Positions 1 to 6,117 of a stretch of 12,970 nucleotides of DNA are shown here, piece after piece. Every line of letters starts with the position of its first letter. Position 1 is the first letter of the stretch. The stretch covers positions 1 to 12,970 of the forward strand of contig CAKSEM010000019.1 in the NCBI GenBank assembly GCA_934446485.1, read 5' to 3'. The notes beneath the pieces were generated by a model. The model worked only from the letters and a program-made list of their open reading frames with translations. It did not search any database and was not told the origin of the DNA. The position numbers were made by a program, and so were the translations under genes. The DNA is from an uncultured Eubacteriales bacterium (lineage in GTDB: Bacteria > Bacillota > Clostridia > Oscillospirales > CAG-272).

Positions 1-73
1 CCGCGCCCGTCATCAGCACTCCCGCGAGCATTATCACTGCCAGTGCCAGCGCTGCTATCTTCCTTAGTTTCAT
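1..73 (-). CDS. Exported protein, N-terminal signal peptide only (partial)
   Basis: Only the first 24 codons lie in the window; the gene continues past position 1. It begins MKLRKIAALALAVIML and goes on AGVLMTGA, a typical signal peptide: basic N-region (K2, R4, K5), a hydrophobic core of about 15 residues, then small residues. The ATG at 71-73 is preceded by GGAAAGGA at normal spacing, with a promoter and leader hairpin further upstream. The protein is therefore probably secreted or membrane-attached. No cysteine lipobox is visible in the part present, and the mature domain is out of view, so function cannot be given. Confidence 0.8.
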   Translation of the reverse strand, partial: MKLRKIAALALAVIMLAGVLMTGA

Positions 74-96
74 TTGTCCATTCCTTTCCGTGTGAC

Positions 97-119
97 TGTC
101 GGATCAGTTTTATCCGACA
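97..119 (-). other. Leader hairpin upstream of the exported-protein gene
   Basis: Perfect 8-bp inverted repeat TGTCGGAT / ATCCGACA with a 7-nt loop. On the minus strand it starts about 7 nt after the predicted transcription start and ends about 10 nt before the GGAAAGGA ribosome site. No T-run follows, so it is not a terminator. An RNA-stabilising or regulatory 5' stem-loop is an inference. Confidence 0.55.
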
Positions 120-132
120 ATTATACATTATT

Positions 133-161
133 ATGATATCATTTTTAACGCCCCTCGTCAA
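133..161 (-). promoter_or_regulatory. Sigma-A-type promoter for the exported-protein gene
   Basis: On the minus strand: TTGACG (156-161), 17-nt spacer, TATCAT (133-138). Predicted transcription start is near 126, giving a leader of about 50 nt before the ATG at 73. The -35 matches consensus at five of six positions. Confidence 0.6.
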
Positions 162-273
162 TTGACTTTTGTTCCAATTTATCCGCTTGATCCTTGGTCA
201 TTTTGCCGACTGCTGCGCGGGGTGTGTATGTTTGACGCTTCTTCAAAATTTCTTGCAGCCTTGCTATGATCGT

Positions 274-604
274 TCAGTGGTGCGGTTTGCACCCGTGGGA
301 GATTACGGTGGACGTTGGCCCATTACCGGGTACAAGGTTGAGAACGGCAGACCGATTATCAATGGCGACGAGGACTACATAGGAGTATGTATTTAAGAGA
401 ATTGACAAGTATACTCTTATGCTCACGATTGCTGACGAATCGAACGAACTCAGATATAGTGCCCGCAAATGGACAGAATTTTAGAATACAAGCGTTCGCA
501 GTATAGTTAATAATCGCCCGTTGTATGAAGGTATGTACAAATACGGCAAGGAAATGAATTGGGTCAAGTGGGCACATGAGCCGATATCATATAAATGCGA
601 ATGA
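274..604 (+). pseudogene. Decayed coding remnant of unknown family
   Basis: Two adjacent reading frames give protein-like sequence that together resemble one broken gene. The first frame (in phase with position 169, stop at 394-396) reads RFAPVGDYGGRWPITGYKVE and then NGRPIINGDEDYIG. The second frame takes over at about 386-392 with FKRIDKYTLMLTIADESNEL, meets TAG at 482-484, and continues in the same frame with LYEGMYKYGKEMNWVKWAHE to TGA at 602-604. A frameshift plus an in-frame stop in about 330 bases, with no ribosome site or clear start, points to decay. The family is not recognised. The left boundary is a guess, because sequence between 162 and 273 shows no convincing frame. A sequencing error is possible but would have to occur at two places. 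Confidence 0.4.
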
Positions 605-653
605 CTTCAAGAAAAGTAAAATGTCACATTTTGCGACAAATATGAAGAATGAC

Positions 654-682
654 TTGAAATCGGCGGAAATATCTGGTATAAT
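654..682 (+). promoter_or_regulatory. Strong sigma-A-type promoter, extended -10
   Basis: TTGAAA (654-659), 17-nt spacer, TATAAT (677-682) preceded by TGG, which makes an extended -10. Predicted start is near 689. A perfect 10-bp palindrome ATTCGCGAAT at 694-703 lies just downstream of the start and could be an operator (inference). The leader is about 100 nt before the small membrane-protein gene. Confidence 0.7.
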
Positions 683-788
683 AGGGTTGAAAGATTCGCG
701 AATGATAGAAAAAAGCGCAGATGGTTAACGCGAGAGACGTATTGTAATATGGAAAAAGTGATATGTCGAAATAAGGAGATGATAGCTC

Positions 789-1007
789 ATGATAGGTCTT
801 ATGATTTTTGGATTTATATTAGTCTGTGCTTTTTATGCTTGGTTTCCGGACTATGTGTGGCTGATAGAGCCGGTGTTTTGGGCAATAGCCGTCTTATGGC
901 TTGTCATAAAAATATTGCTCAGCATACTCCACTCAAGAGTGAGAAAATCGTCAATCGAGGACACGTGGGACGAATTTGATTTTTGGCAAGACGATCAAGG
1001 TTTATAA
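789..1007 (+). CDS. Small two-helix membrane protein, unknown function
   Basis: 72-residue protein with two hydrophobic segments, about residues 2-18 and 23-47, joined by a short turn (FPDY), then a basic patch (HSRVRK, 48-53) and an acidic, Trp-rich C-terminal tail (SIEDTWDEFDFWQDD, 55-69). By the positive-inside rule the tail should be cytoplasmic and both ends on the same side. The start is fixed by AAGGAG at 773-778, about 10 nt before the ATG. It has its own promoter upstream and intrinsic terminator downstream, so it is a monocistronic unit. An overlapping frame starting at 749 lacks a comparable ribosome site. I do not recognise a family. The AT-richer surroundings and neighbouring remnant suggest accessory DNA. 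Confidence 0.7.
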   Translation: MIGLMIFGFILVCAFYAWFPDYVWLIEPVFWAIAVLWLVIKILLSILHSRVRKSSIEDTWDEFDFWQDDQGL

Positions 1008-1016
1008 TATGAATTT

Positions 1017-1036
1017 ACACACAACAGGGTGTGTGT
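1017..1036 (+). other. AC/GT hairpin before the terminator
   Basis: ACACACA (1017-1023), a 6-nt loop, TGTGTGT (1030-1036), starting ten bases after the small membrane-protein gene stop. No T-run follows it. It may help protect the 3' end or simply precede the true terminator at 1049. Confidence 0.4.
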
Positions 1037-1048
1037 TAACAGTCAATA

Positions 1049-1080
1049 GGGCTATCTCAAAAGAGATAGTCCTTTCTTTT
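1049..1080 (+). terminator. Rho-independent terminator of the small membrane-protein gene
   Basis: GGGCTATCTC (1049-1058), AAAA loop, GAGATAGTCC (1063-1072), then TTTCTTTT. This is a 10-bp stem with one G-U pair and a T-rich tail in the plus direction. Confidence 0.85.
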
Positions 1081-1109
1081 CGGAGGTAATTGTGAATAAT
1101 TGTTTGGTT

Positions 1110-1157
1110 CAAAATACAGAAAGCCGCCCATGCTGTGCGAGTGCACGGCACGGGCGG
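1110..1157 (-). terminator. Terminator of the efp / zinc-ribbon unit
   Basis: On the minus strand CCGCCCGTGC (1148-1157) pairs with GCATGGGCGG (1124-1133), with an inner GTGC/GCAC stem around a 4-nt loop. CTTTCTGTATTTT follows. The stem is strong and the T-tail interrupted. It lies 28 bases beyond the zinc-ribbon gene stop. Confidence 0.7.
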
Positions 1158-1185
1158 CGGGGTTAATTGCAAAAAGATTTTCAAA

Positions 1186-1629
1186 TCAGCCTTCGGTGCT
1201 GTCGTCCTCATCTTCATCCTGAATCAGAGGCTTCTGGCACGAGGGGCAGATGACCTTTTCGGGATCGCATGACTCGTCGAAGAAGATCTTCTCGCCGCAT
1301 GACGGACACATAGCGCAGTAAAAATCTCCGTCTTCATCGTCATCATCGTTGCAGCCGCAGCAGCAGTCATCATCGCACTCATCGTCACAGTCGCAATCAC
1401 AATCGTCGATGTCGTATACAACGCTTTCAAGATCACCGAGATCCTCGTCGATCTCTTCAATGTAGTCGTTGCAGGTCTCAAGGTCGGATTTGAGCGACTC
1501 AATCTCGCCTGCCATAGTGTCGATCACATCGACAAGGGCAGCTATGATCTTGCCCTCAGGCTTAGATGAGTCAATATTAAGTCCCTCAAGGAGTCCCTTG
1601 ATGTATGAGCTGTTCTCTTTAATATTCAT
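1186..1629 (-). CDS. CD1247-like zinc-ribbon protein with Cys/Asp-rich linker
   Basis: 147-residue acidic protein. Residues 1-70 form a helical domain (IKENSSYIKGLLEGLNID, then LKSDLETCNDYIEEIDEDLG) matching my memory of the N-terminal domain of the clostridial CD1247 family, often misnamed as a regulator. Residues 73-102 are almost wholly Asp, Glu and Cys, with eight cysteines at 77, 79, 81, 85, 89, 90, 91 and 93. Residues 105-131 look like a zinc ribbon with two CPSC knuckles (108-111 and 128-131) plus C105 and C121. The tail is again acidic. The ATG at 1629 has AAAGGA upstream. It follows efp by 61 bases on the same strand, a neighbour seen in other Clostridia (from memory). Function is unknown; metal binding is inferred from composition, and no DNA-binding domain is evident. 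Confidence 0.85.
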   Translation of the reverse strand: MNIKENSSYIKGLLEGLNIDSSKPEGKIIAALVDVIDTMAGEIESLKSDLETCNDYIEEIDEDLGDLESVVYDIDDCDCDCDDECDDDCCCGCNDDDDEDGDFYCAMCPSCGEKIFFDESCDPEKVICPSCQKPLIQDEDEDDSTEG

Positions 1630-1675
1630 AATATTATCATTCCTTTCTTCGGCATGCAGCCGGATAATTCGGCAG

Positions 1676-1691
1676 AGCCCTTTGAGGGGCT
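1676..1691 (-). other. Intercistronic hairpin between efp and the zinc-ribbon gene
   Basis: AGCCC and GGGCT arms around a 6-nt loop, starting at the efp stop codon on the minus strand. A second small stem (CGGC/GCCG) follows before the ribosome site of the next gene. No T-run follows, so readthrough to the downstream gene is expected. Confidence 0.35.
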
Positions 1692-2248
1692 TACGCTCTT
1701 TCGAGATACTCCGATGTGCGCGTATCGATCTTCAACTTGTCTCCGACGTTGATGAAGAGAGGAACGCGGATCACGGCTCCGGTCTCAACGGTGGCATTCT
1801 TCGTTGCACCCGTTGCGGTATCGCCGCGGACGCCGGGTTCGGTATCGACAACCTCAAGTACGACGAACATCGGCGGCTCGACAGCGAAGGGCTTGCCCTT
1901 GTAGGAGTTGATCTTGCAGATCATCTCTTCCTTGACGAACTTGAAATTCTCGCCGATAAGATCCTGACCGATGGGGGTCTGCTCGTAGGTTTCCATGTCC
2001 ATGAAATAGTAGAGATCTCCGTCGTTGTAGAGATACTGCATCTCTTTGCGCTCGATGTGAGCATCCTGATACTTGTCGGTGGGGCTGAATGTCTTCTCGA
2101 TGACAGCACCCGTAATCACATTGCGGAGCTTTGTGCGAACGAATGCCGCTCCCTTTCCGGGCTTTACGTGCTGAAACTCGATGACCTGCATGACCTGACC
2201 GTCCATGTCAAAGGTTATGCCGTTCTTAAAATCTCCTGCTACAACCAT
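1691..2248 (-). CDS. efp: Translation elongation factor P
   Basis: 185 residues, the usual EF-P length. EF-P binds ribosomes stalled on consecutive prolines, between the P and E sites, and promotes peptide bond formation. The N-terminal KOW-like domain carries the loop [15 protein letters not shown], whose tip lysine K32 aligns with the residue modified in other bacteria. The oligonucleotide-binding domains end with the family signature around [19 protein letters not shown] and [20 protein letters not shown]. No epmA or other modification gene is in the window, so the K32 modification cannot be told. The ATG at 2248 is chosen because no other start codon lies in frame up to the upstream ribosome site. 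It has its own promoter and is followed by the zinc-ribbon gene in the same direction. Confidence 0.97.
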   Translation of the reverse strand: MVVAGDFKNGITFDMDGQVMQVIEFQHVKPGKGAAFVRTKLRNVITGAVIEKTFSPTDKYQDAHIERKEMQYLYNDGDLYYFMDMETYEQTPIGQDLIGENFKFVKEEMICKINSYKGKPFAVEPPMFVVLEVVDTEPGVRGDTATGATKNATVETGAVIRVPLFINVGDKLKIDTRTSEYLERA

Positions 2249-2257
2249 AGTAATATA

Positions 2258-2287
2258 CTCCGCCTCGGACGGGCGGAATCTCCTTTC
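2258..2287 (-). promoter_or_regulatory. efp translation-initiation region with hairpin between two Shine-Dalgarno sites
   Basis: On the minus strand GAAAGGAGAT (2278-2287) is a strong Shine-Dalgarno but lies about 31 nt from the ATG. Between them TCCGCC / GGCGGA (2259-2277) forms a 6-bp hairpin with a 7-nt loop. Folded, it brings the strong site to about 12 nt from the start. The nearer GGAG (2258-2261) is partly buried in the 3' arm. A structured spacer is an inference. Confidence 0.5.
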
Positions 2288-2315
2288 AAGACGTCAAAAT
2301 ATAGTTTTTCAATTC

Positions 2316-2344
2316 ATTATATAATAATTTTGCGAAATTTTCAA
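2316..2344 (-). promoter_or_regulatory. Sigma-A-type promoter for efp
   Basis: On the minus strand: TTGAAA (2339-2344), 17-nt spacer, TATAAT (2316-2321). Predicted transcription start near 2309, leader about 60 nt. It lies in the 145-base gap between the upstream membrane-protein gene and efp, so efp need not depend on upstream transcription. Confidence 0.75.
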
Positions 2345-2393
2345 GTAGTTAGGCGATATTTTGTGCCGCTTCGGCGGGAATTCCGGCAGCGGA

Positions 2394-3326
2394 TCATGCT
2401 GAGGAATCGGAATCGGCTTCATATCCGTCAGGAAAGCGGAACTCCACTATGCGGCGGAAGAGCTCATTGTGTGCGGCTGAAATGTCCTCACGGCTTCCGC
2501 TGTAGGGTGCGACCGGAGACACATTTCTGACGGTTAGCAGTGTGTCGTCGGGCAGAGAATCAAACACCGGGTAGTACTTTGCAAATTCAAGCTCTGAGAA
2601 GAGTACGGCACAGTCGTCGACGGCGGAATCCGGGGTATATCCGAGCACAGAGTCAAGACTTGCGAAGATTCCGACATCATGCATCTCCTCGTAAAGCTCC
2701 GGATCGAGCAGGAATATCACTGAACTTCCGACCATGAACTCGTTTCTGAAGCGTTCAAACTCATCATTGTTAAAGGTGCGGTCAAAATTGAACATCATGC
2801 CGCGTTCCTCAAATTCACGCTGCTGCTCGGCAATCTTTTCGTCAGTATAGCAGGTTGCCGTGACGAGGGCGATGTTTGTGTTCTCATCGTCCGTGAGTGA
2901 ACGCACGGCATCGATGAATTCGTTCGTTCCCGCGGAGTTAAAGTACGCGGGACCTGCATACATCATGTAATACTCAGGCGTACCGCGCCCGACGAGCTGT
3001 GCAATGCCGATCGCTAAGATAACGATCCCCGCAGTGACGGCAAGGATAACGCTTTTGTAGTGATACCAGACATTTTCAAGCCATCCGACATGTTTGACGG
3101 GCTCTTCTGGAGCCTCCGGTTCGACGGAGATTCCGCGCATACGGAGCAGACGTGCGGCATTTGATTCTGCCGGCTCGTCGGCATCATGAGAAACGGCGCT
3201 TTCTGTAATGTTTTGACCTTCGCTGCCTGTAGATGCAGTACCGTCTGTCGGCGGCGGACACCCTGCATTCGTTGCGCTGCCATCGGTCTCATCGGTCAGG
3301 AAATCGTTATTTCGGTTCTCATCCAT
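2394..3326 (-). CDS. Single-pass membrane protein with extracytoplasmic domain, unknown function
   Basis: 310 residues. Residues 1-80 are hydrophilic and low in complexity (Asp, Glu, Ser, Thr, Pro), likely disordered cytoplasmic sequence. Residues 92-112 (SVILAVTAGIVILAIGIAQL) form one membrane helix preceded by a basic-aromatic stretch. Residues 115-310 form an extracytoplasmic domain starting EYYMMYAGPAYFNSAG. The ATG at 3326 has GGAG six bases upstream (TTGGAGTTTATT); the in-frame ATG at 3362 would sit inside a hairpin and lacks a better site. It follows the lipoprotein gene by 60 bases on the same strand, and efp lies downstream with its own promoter. I do not recognise a named family. 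The topology (short cytoplasmic tail, helix, external domain) suits an envelope sensor or assembly factor, but this is only inference. Confidence 0.75.
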   Translation of the reverse strand: MDENRNNDFLTDETDGSATNAGCPPPTDGTASTGSEGQNITESAVSHDADEPAESNAARLLRMRGISVEPEAPEEPVKHVGWLENVWYHYKSVILAVTAGIVILAIGIAQLVGRGTPEYYMMYAGPAYFNSAGTNEFIDAVRSLTDDENTNIALVTATCYTDEKIAEQQREFEERGMMFNFDRTFNNDEFERFRNEFMVGSSVIFLLDPELYEEMHDVGIFASLDSVLGYTPDSAVDDCAVLFSELEFAKYYPVFDSLPDDTLLTVRNVSPVAPYSGSREDISAAHNELFRRIVEFRFPDGYEADSDSSA

Positions 3327-3340
3327 AATAAACTCCAATC

Positions 3341-3359
3341 CTCCGCCGAGACGGCGGAG
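3341..3359 (-). other. Hairpin directly upstream of the membrane-protein ribosome site
   Basis: 8-bp perfect inverted repeat CTCCGCCG / CGGCGGAG with a 3-nt loop, in the 60-base gap between the lipoprotein stop (3387) and the next ATG (3326). The 3' arm on the minus strand runs into GGAGGATTGGAG, so it borders or partly covers one Shine-Dalgarno-like motif while leaving the second free. No T-run follows. Confidence 0.5.
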
Positions 3360-3386
3360 CAAACGGTTTTGAATCTCGAAGCTAAT

Positions 3387-4823
3387 CTATCTGTCGCAAG
3401 GGTATGCATTGTTGAGCGCGGTTTGTGCTTCGTAAACGAATGCGTCGAGCTGTTCGTCACTGCCGGAGTCCATAGCTTTCCGAACTATACCCACGGTGCC
3501 GTCTTTCACAGCTTCGCTTATATCTCCGAAAACGGCTGCAAAGTCGTATACTGCGGACTTTGATATGATATCAAGCATATCTGCCGAGCGATTGTCCGGC
3601 AGTACCGTCACGTGAAGGTAGTCTACATATTTTTCGGTTACGTATCCGTATGATGCGGCGCACAGTCCGGACATGACGAGACCTACAAATTCTCCGCCCG
3701 TTGCGCCCGCGGTTACTGTCATCACCTGTGCTGATGCCCCGACAGCGGAACGTATCGGAGAGTCGGCATCGGCCTTCGGCATCGGCAGAACACCGATGTT
3801 CACGTCAGCGCTGCGGTAACTGTCGATATCGCGGATGGACCCGACAGTGAGCAGCGCGCCTCCTGCGGCAAACACACCCGCCGCAGTTTCTGCGGTCACT
3901 CCTGCGGTGCTCTCCGATTCCCGTATGCGTGCGGAAATGTTTATCGGGGCAGTGAGGGATTCATGTGTTACGGCGACGGTCGGAGTCGATCCGGCGTGCG
4001 ATGCAACGTATGAGCCGCCTGCGGATACGTAGATTGCATCGTTTGAGGTGTCCCCGGCACTGACTGCGCCGATCGAACCGTCTGCGGTATTGCACAGCGC
4101 GGCGTATTCAAAAAAACGATCCCATGTGAAGCTGCCGTTTGCAGCTTCATCGTACGGAGACGTGTCGGTGAGAGAAGCCATAAGATCCCGGTTGAAGAAT
4201 ACTGCCGTGAGATCCTGCGACGCGGGCGTTGCTTCACCTGCCGCACCGTAGACCGCATAGCCTGCGCTCATAGCGCTGACGGACGAGGCGTTAAAGTACG
4301 GTTTAGATAGATCGAGGGCAGGAAGAGAACGGAGGTTTGTAAGCACTCCGGCAGATGCGAACGATGAAACGAGCCCTAAAGGAATACTCATCACATCCGA
4401 ATAATACATGCCTGCCAGAGCGGCAGCCTTTGCATCATCAAGCATAGATTCCGCCTCTGCCGTGACGGCACTTACGGTGATGTTGTATTTGTCCTCAACC
4501 ATCCTGTTTCGTGCCGAGACGGTGTCGGACAGATAGTTTAGACCATCGGGGTCGTAAAGTGCAGTGTCCGGTGATGTGATGAGAAATGTCGCGCCGTCAA
4601 AGTCGCGGTTCGGCAGGGCTTTCAGGTATGCCGATGCCATGACGGGAAGATCGGGGTCGCCCGTGTGGCGAAATTCCGTTGAAGCGGTCACGGGAGCTTC
4701 GGTATCCGTTTCGGTGACATTGGCATTGCCGTGCTTTGAACACGATGGGAATGACAGTGCAATTACGGCGGCGAAAGCCGCAGCGGCGGCACGGCGGAAT
4801 TGCCGTCGGTAGCTTTTATTCAT
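3387..4823 (-). CDS. Lipoprotein resembling extracellular solute-binding proteins
   Basis: 478 residues. The N-terminus has a basic region (KSYRRQFRR), a hydrophobic stretch AAAAAFAAVIALSFPSC and a cysteine at 28, giving a lipoprotein-like signal; the box FPSC is imperfect at -3 and -2. Overall length, a segment like FDGATFLITSPDTALYDPDG, then MVEDKYNITVSAV, YSDVMSIPLGLVSSFASAG and LTAVFFNRDLMASL resemble family 1 (sugar-type) ABC substrate-binding proteins. The expected role is capturing a solute outside the membrane. No permease or ATPase gene is adjacent, so it may be an orphan binding protein or have another envelope role. The ATG at 4823 has GGAG eight bases upstream. It heads a same-strand series and is divergent from the cell wall hydrolase gene. 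Ala, Ser, Thr and Val are abundant. Confidence 0.7.
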   Translation of the reverse strand: MNKSYRRQFRRAAAAAFAAVIALSFPSCSKHGNANVTETDTEAPVTASTEFRHTGDPDLPVMASAYLKALPNRDFDGATFLITSPDTALYDPDGLNYLSDTVSARNRMVEDKYNITVSAVTAEAESMLDDAKAAALAGMYYSDVMSIPLGLVSSFASAGVLTNLRSLPALDLSKPYFNASSVSAMSAGYAVYGAAGEATPASQDLTAVFFNRDLMASLTDTSPYDEAANGSFTWDRFFEYAALCNTADGSIGAVSAGDTSNDAIYVSAGGSYVASHAGSTPTVAVTHESLTAPINISARIRESESTAGVTAETAAGVFAAGGALLTVGSIRDIDSYRSADVNIGVLPMPKADADSPIRSAVGASAQVMTVTAGATGGEFVGLVMSGLCAASYGYVTEKYVDYLHVTVLPDNRSADMLDIISKSAVYDFAAVFGDISEAVKDGTVGIVRKAMDSGSDEQLDAFVYEAQTALNNAYPCDR

Positions 4824-4841
4824 ACTGTAATCTCCGAATCC

Positions 4842-4859
4842 GCGCCGCAGGTTCGGCGC
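4842..4859 (-). other. Leader hairpin upstream of the lipoprotein gene
   Basis: GCGCCG / CGGCGC, 6-bp perfect stem with a 6-nt loop, ending 18 bases before the ATG and just before the GGATTCGGAG ribosome site on the minus strand. It is not followed by T residues. I could not find a convincing minus-strand promoter immediately upstream. Confidence 0.45.
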
Positions 4860-4895
4860 AAAATTTTCAAAAAATGGTAAGTCAAATATTGTGCG

Positions 4896-4924
4896 TTGAA
4901 TAAAACAGATACAAATGATAGAAT
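4896..4924 (+). promoter_or_regulatory. Sigma-A-type promoter toward the cell wall hydrolase gene
   Basis: TTGAAT (4896-4901), 17-nt spacer, TAGAAT (4919-4924). Predicted start near 4931, which leaves an unusually long leader of about 240 bases before the ATG at 5175. It lies in the divergent region shared with the lipoprotein gene. Confidence 0.5.
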
Positions 4925-4933
4925 AATATCATT
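4914..4933. promoter_or_regulatory. Inverted repeat overlapping the -10 element (possible operator)
   Basis: AATGATA (4914-4920) and TATCATT (4927-4933) form a perfect 7-bp inverted repeat with a 6-bp spacer, covering the TAGAAT box. A repressor bound here would block the plus promoter. No cognate regulator is identified. Confidence 0.35.
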
Positions 4934-5174
4934 GAATCACCGGTCGGGGATGCGGCGGTTCAAGTGTTCCACGCGGGTATCGGCGAGCAGCTTTGCAGTT
5001 ATTGCTTCTCGTCGAAGGTACGGACACGCTCACGGTAAACCCCAGACAGAGAGGTGCGGCGCGAGCGGTCAGATCCCCGCCATTCGGGTATCGGATGGAT
5101 GCGGCGGATATCGCGGCATAATATGCAGCCGTGATGAGCCGGAACATAAAAGATCATAAAGAAAGGACTGATCT
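4931..5174 (+). other. Long GC-rich leader with no supported gene
   Basis: About 240 bases between the predicted promoter and the hydrolase ATG. All three plus frames were read; the open stretch that starts at 4896 begins inside the promoter, lacks a ribosome site and gives an Arg/Cys/Ser-rich product, so I do not accept it. The minus-strand open frame over 4929-5147 also lacks a ribosome site. No known riboswitch core is recognised. It may hold RNA structure or a decayed gene. Confidence 0.4.
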
Positions 5175-6002
5175 ATGATGAAGAGAATAAAGGCACTGAG
5201 ATGGGCAGCAGCTGCGGCTGTGCTCGCTGCTGTGCTGGCACTCGGTGCGGCGGCAGCTCCGCGGACACCGAAGGTTGTGCGCGACGGAAGTGCGTACACG
5301 GGGGCGGTGCGTCTGAAGAACGGCACGACATATGTGCGTCTCAGGGAATTTGCGGAGTCGCTCGGCGGCGATGTCACATGGGACGGTAAGACAGGTGTTG
5401 CGGGGGTTTCCGCACCTTCGCTCACTGTGAGCGCAAAGAACGGCAGCAGCTACATTTTGGCGAACGGCAGGGCGCTCATATGTCCCGAGAACGTATTTAT
5501 CGAGGATGGACGTACTTACGTTTCGCTTCGTGCGATAGGCGCTGCGTTCGGTTATGAGACCGGATGGAATGCCGACACATTTACGGCATCGCTTAAACGC
5601 GTGCGGAGTGCGATCGTTCCCGATTATGAGTATTATGACAGCGAGGATCTGTACTGGCTTTCGAGAATCGTTTCGGCTGAGGCACGCGGCGAAGTTCTCG
5701 CAGGAAAGCTCGCGGTCGCAACGGTCGTTATGAACCGCGTGCGCAGCGACTCGTTCCCGAACAGTGTTTACGGCGTTATATTTGATCGCGCCGGCGGTGT
5801 TCAGTTTACACCGGTTGCAAACGGTACGATCTACCGCAGCCCCGACAGCGAGAGCGTAATTGCAGCAAAGTTGTGTCTCGAGGGCGGCTCCGTAAACGGA
5901 GATATACTCTTCTTCCTGAATGCGCGCCTTGCGGAGAGTTTCTGGATAACTCAGAACAGAAGATACGTCATGACTGTGGGAAATCACGATTTCTACGCAT
6001 GA
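5175..6002 (+). CDS. Secreted cell wall hydrolase, SleB/CwlJ type
   Basis: 275 residues. Residues 1-28 are a signal peptide (MMKRIKALRW, then an Ala/Leu core ending AAAAP). Residues 35-140 resemble the copper amine oxidase N-terminal-like domain common in clostridial surface proteins: KNGTTYVRLREFAESLGGDV and ENVFIEDGRTYVSLRAIG are two copies of its motif. Residues 158-275 match the hydrolase family (Hydrolase_2) of SleB/CwlJ: LYWLSRIVSAEARGE, AVATVVMNRVRSDSFPNSVY, GVQFTPVANGTIY, then a C-terminal HDFYA. E169 is the likely catalytic glutamate. The family cleaves peptidoglycan, in spores or in growing cells. ATG at 5175 is preceded by AAAGGA; an ATG follows at 5178. It is divergent from the lipoprotein gene and convergent with the glycosyltransferase gene. 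Whether the role is spore germination or vegetative wall turnover is not shown. Confidence 0.88.
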   Translation: MMKRIKALRWAAAAAVLAAVLALGAAAAPRTPKVVRDGSAYTGAVRLKNGTTYVRLREFAESLGGDVTWDGKTGVAGVSAPSLTVSAKNGSSYILANGRALICPENVFIEDGRTYVSLRAIGAAFGYETGWNADTFTASLKRVRSAIVPDYEYYDSEDLYWLSRIVSAEARGEVLAGKLAVATVVMNRVRSDSFPNSVYGVIFDRAGGVQFTPVANGTIYRSPDSESVIAAKLCLEGGSVNGDILFFLNARLAESFWITQNRRYVMTVGNHDFYA

Positions 6003-6074
6003 CAGGGATGATATCGGAGAGCGGTCCTGCGGTTGCGGACCCTCCTCCTGCGTCTTAGTTAAATACCCGCGATG

Positions 6075-6117
6075 AGGCTCACCGCTCCGAACGACTTTGA
6101 TCGGAGCGTGAGAGCCT
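6075..6117. terminator. Convergent-gene hairpin, probable terminator
   Basis: Outer arms AGGCTC (6075-6080) and GAGCCT (6112-6117) enclose CGCTCCGA (6083-6090) and TCGGAGCG (6101-6108) around a 10-nt loop, about 14-15 pairs. It overlaps the last codons of the glycosyltransferase gene. In the plus direction CCGTTTGATTTT follows, so it may stop the hydrolase transcript. In the minus direction the tail is poorer in T. Confidence 0.5.

Noticed and set aside
749..979. 76-residue frame overlapping the small membrane protein
   Set aside because: No good ribosome site, and the other frame has AAGGAG and coherent membrane helices.
2366..2392. CCGCT / AGCGG stem just after the 310-residue gene stop
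   Set aside because: 5-bp stem with long loop and no T-run on the minus strand; not convincing as a terminator, so readthrough into efp remains possible.
1469..2530. 353-residue plus-strand open frame across efp
   Set aside because: It is antisense to efp and the zinc-ribbon gene, has no ribosome site, and its product looks like a reverse reading of those genes.
4896..5159. 87-residue plus-strand frame in the hydrolase leader
   Set aside because: Starts with TTG inside the predicted -35 box, so it would lie upstream of the transcript start.
5154..5987. 277-residue minus-strand open frame over the hydrolase gene
   Set aside because: Rich in Arg, Cys, His and Ser as expected of an antisense shadow; the plus-strand gene has clear family motifs.
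6023..6041. Small GGTCC / GGACC stem after the hydrolase stop
   Set aside because: Short stem without a T-run; the hairpin at 6075-6117 is a better terminator candidate.
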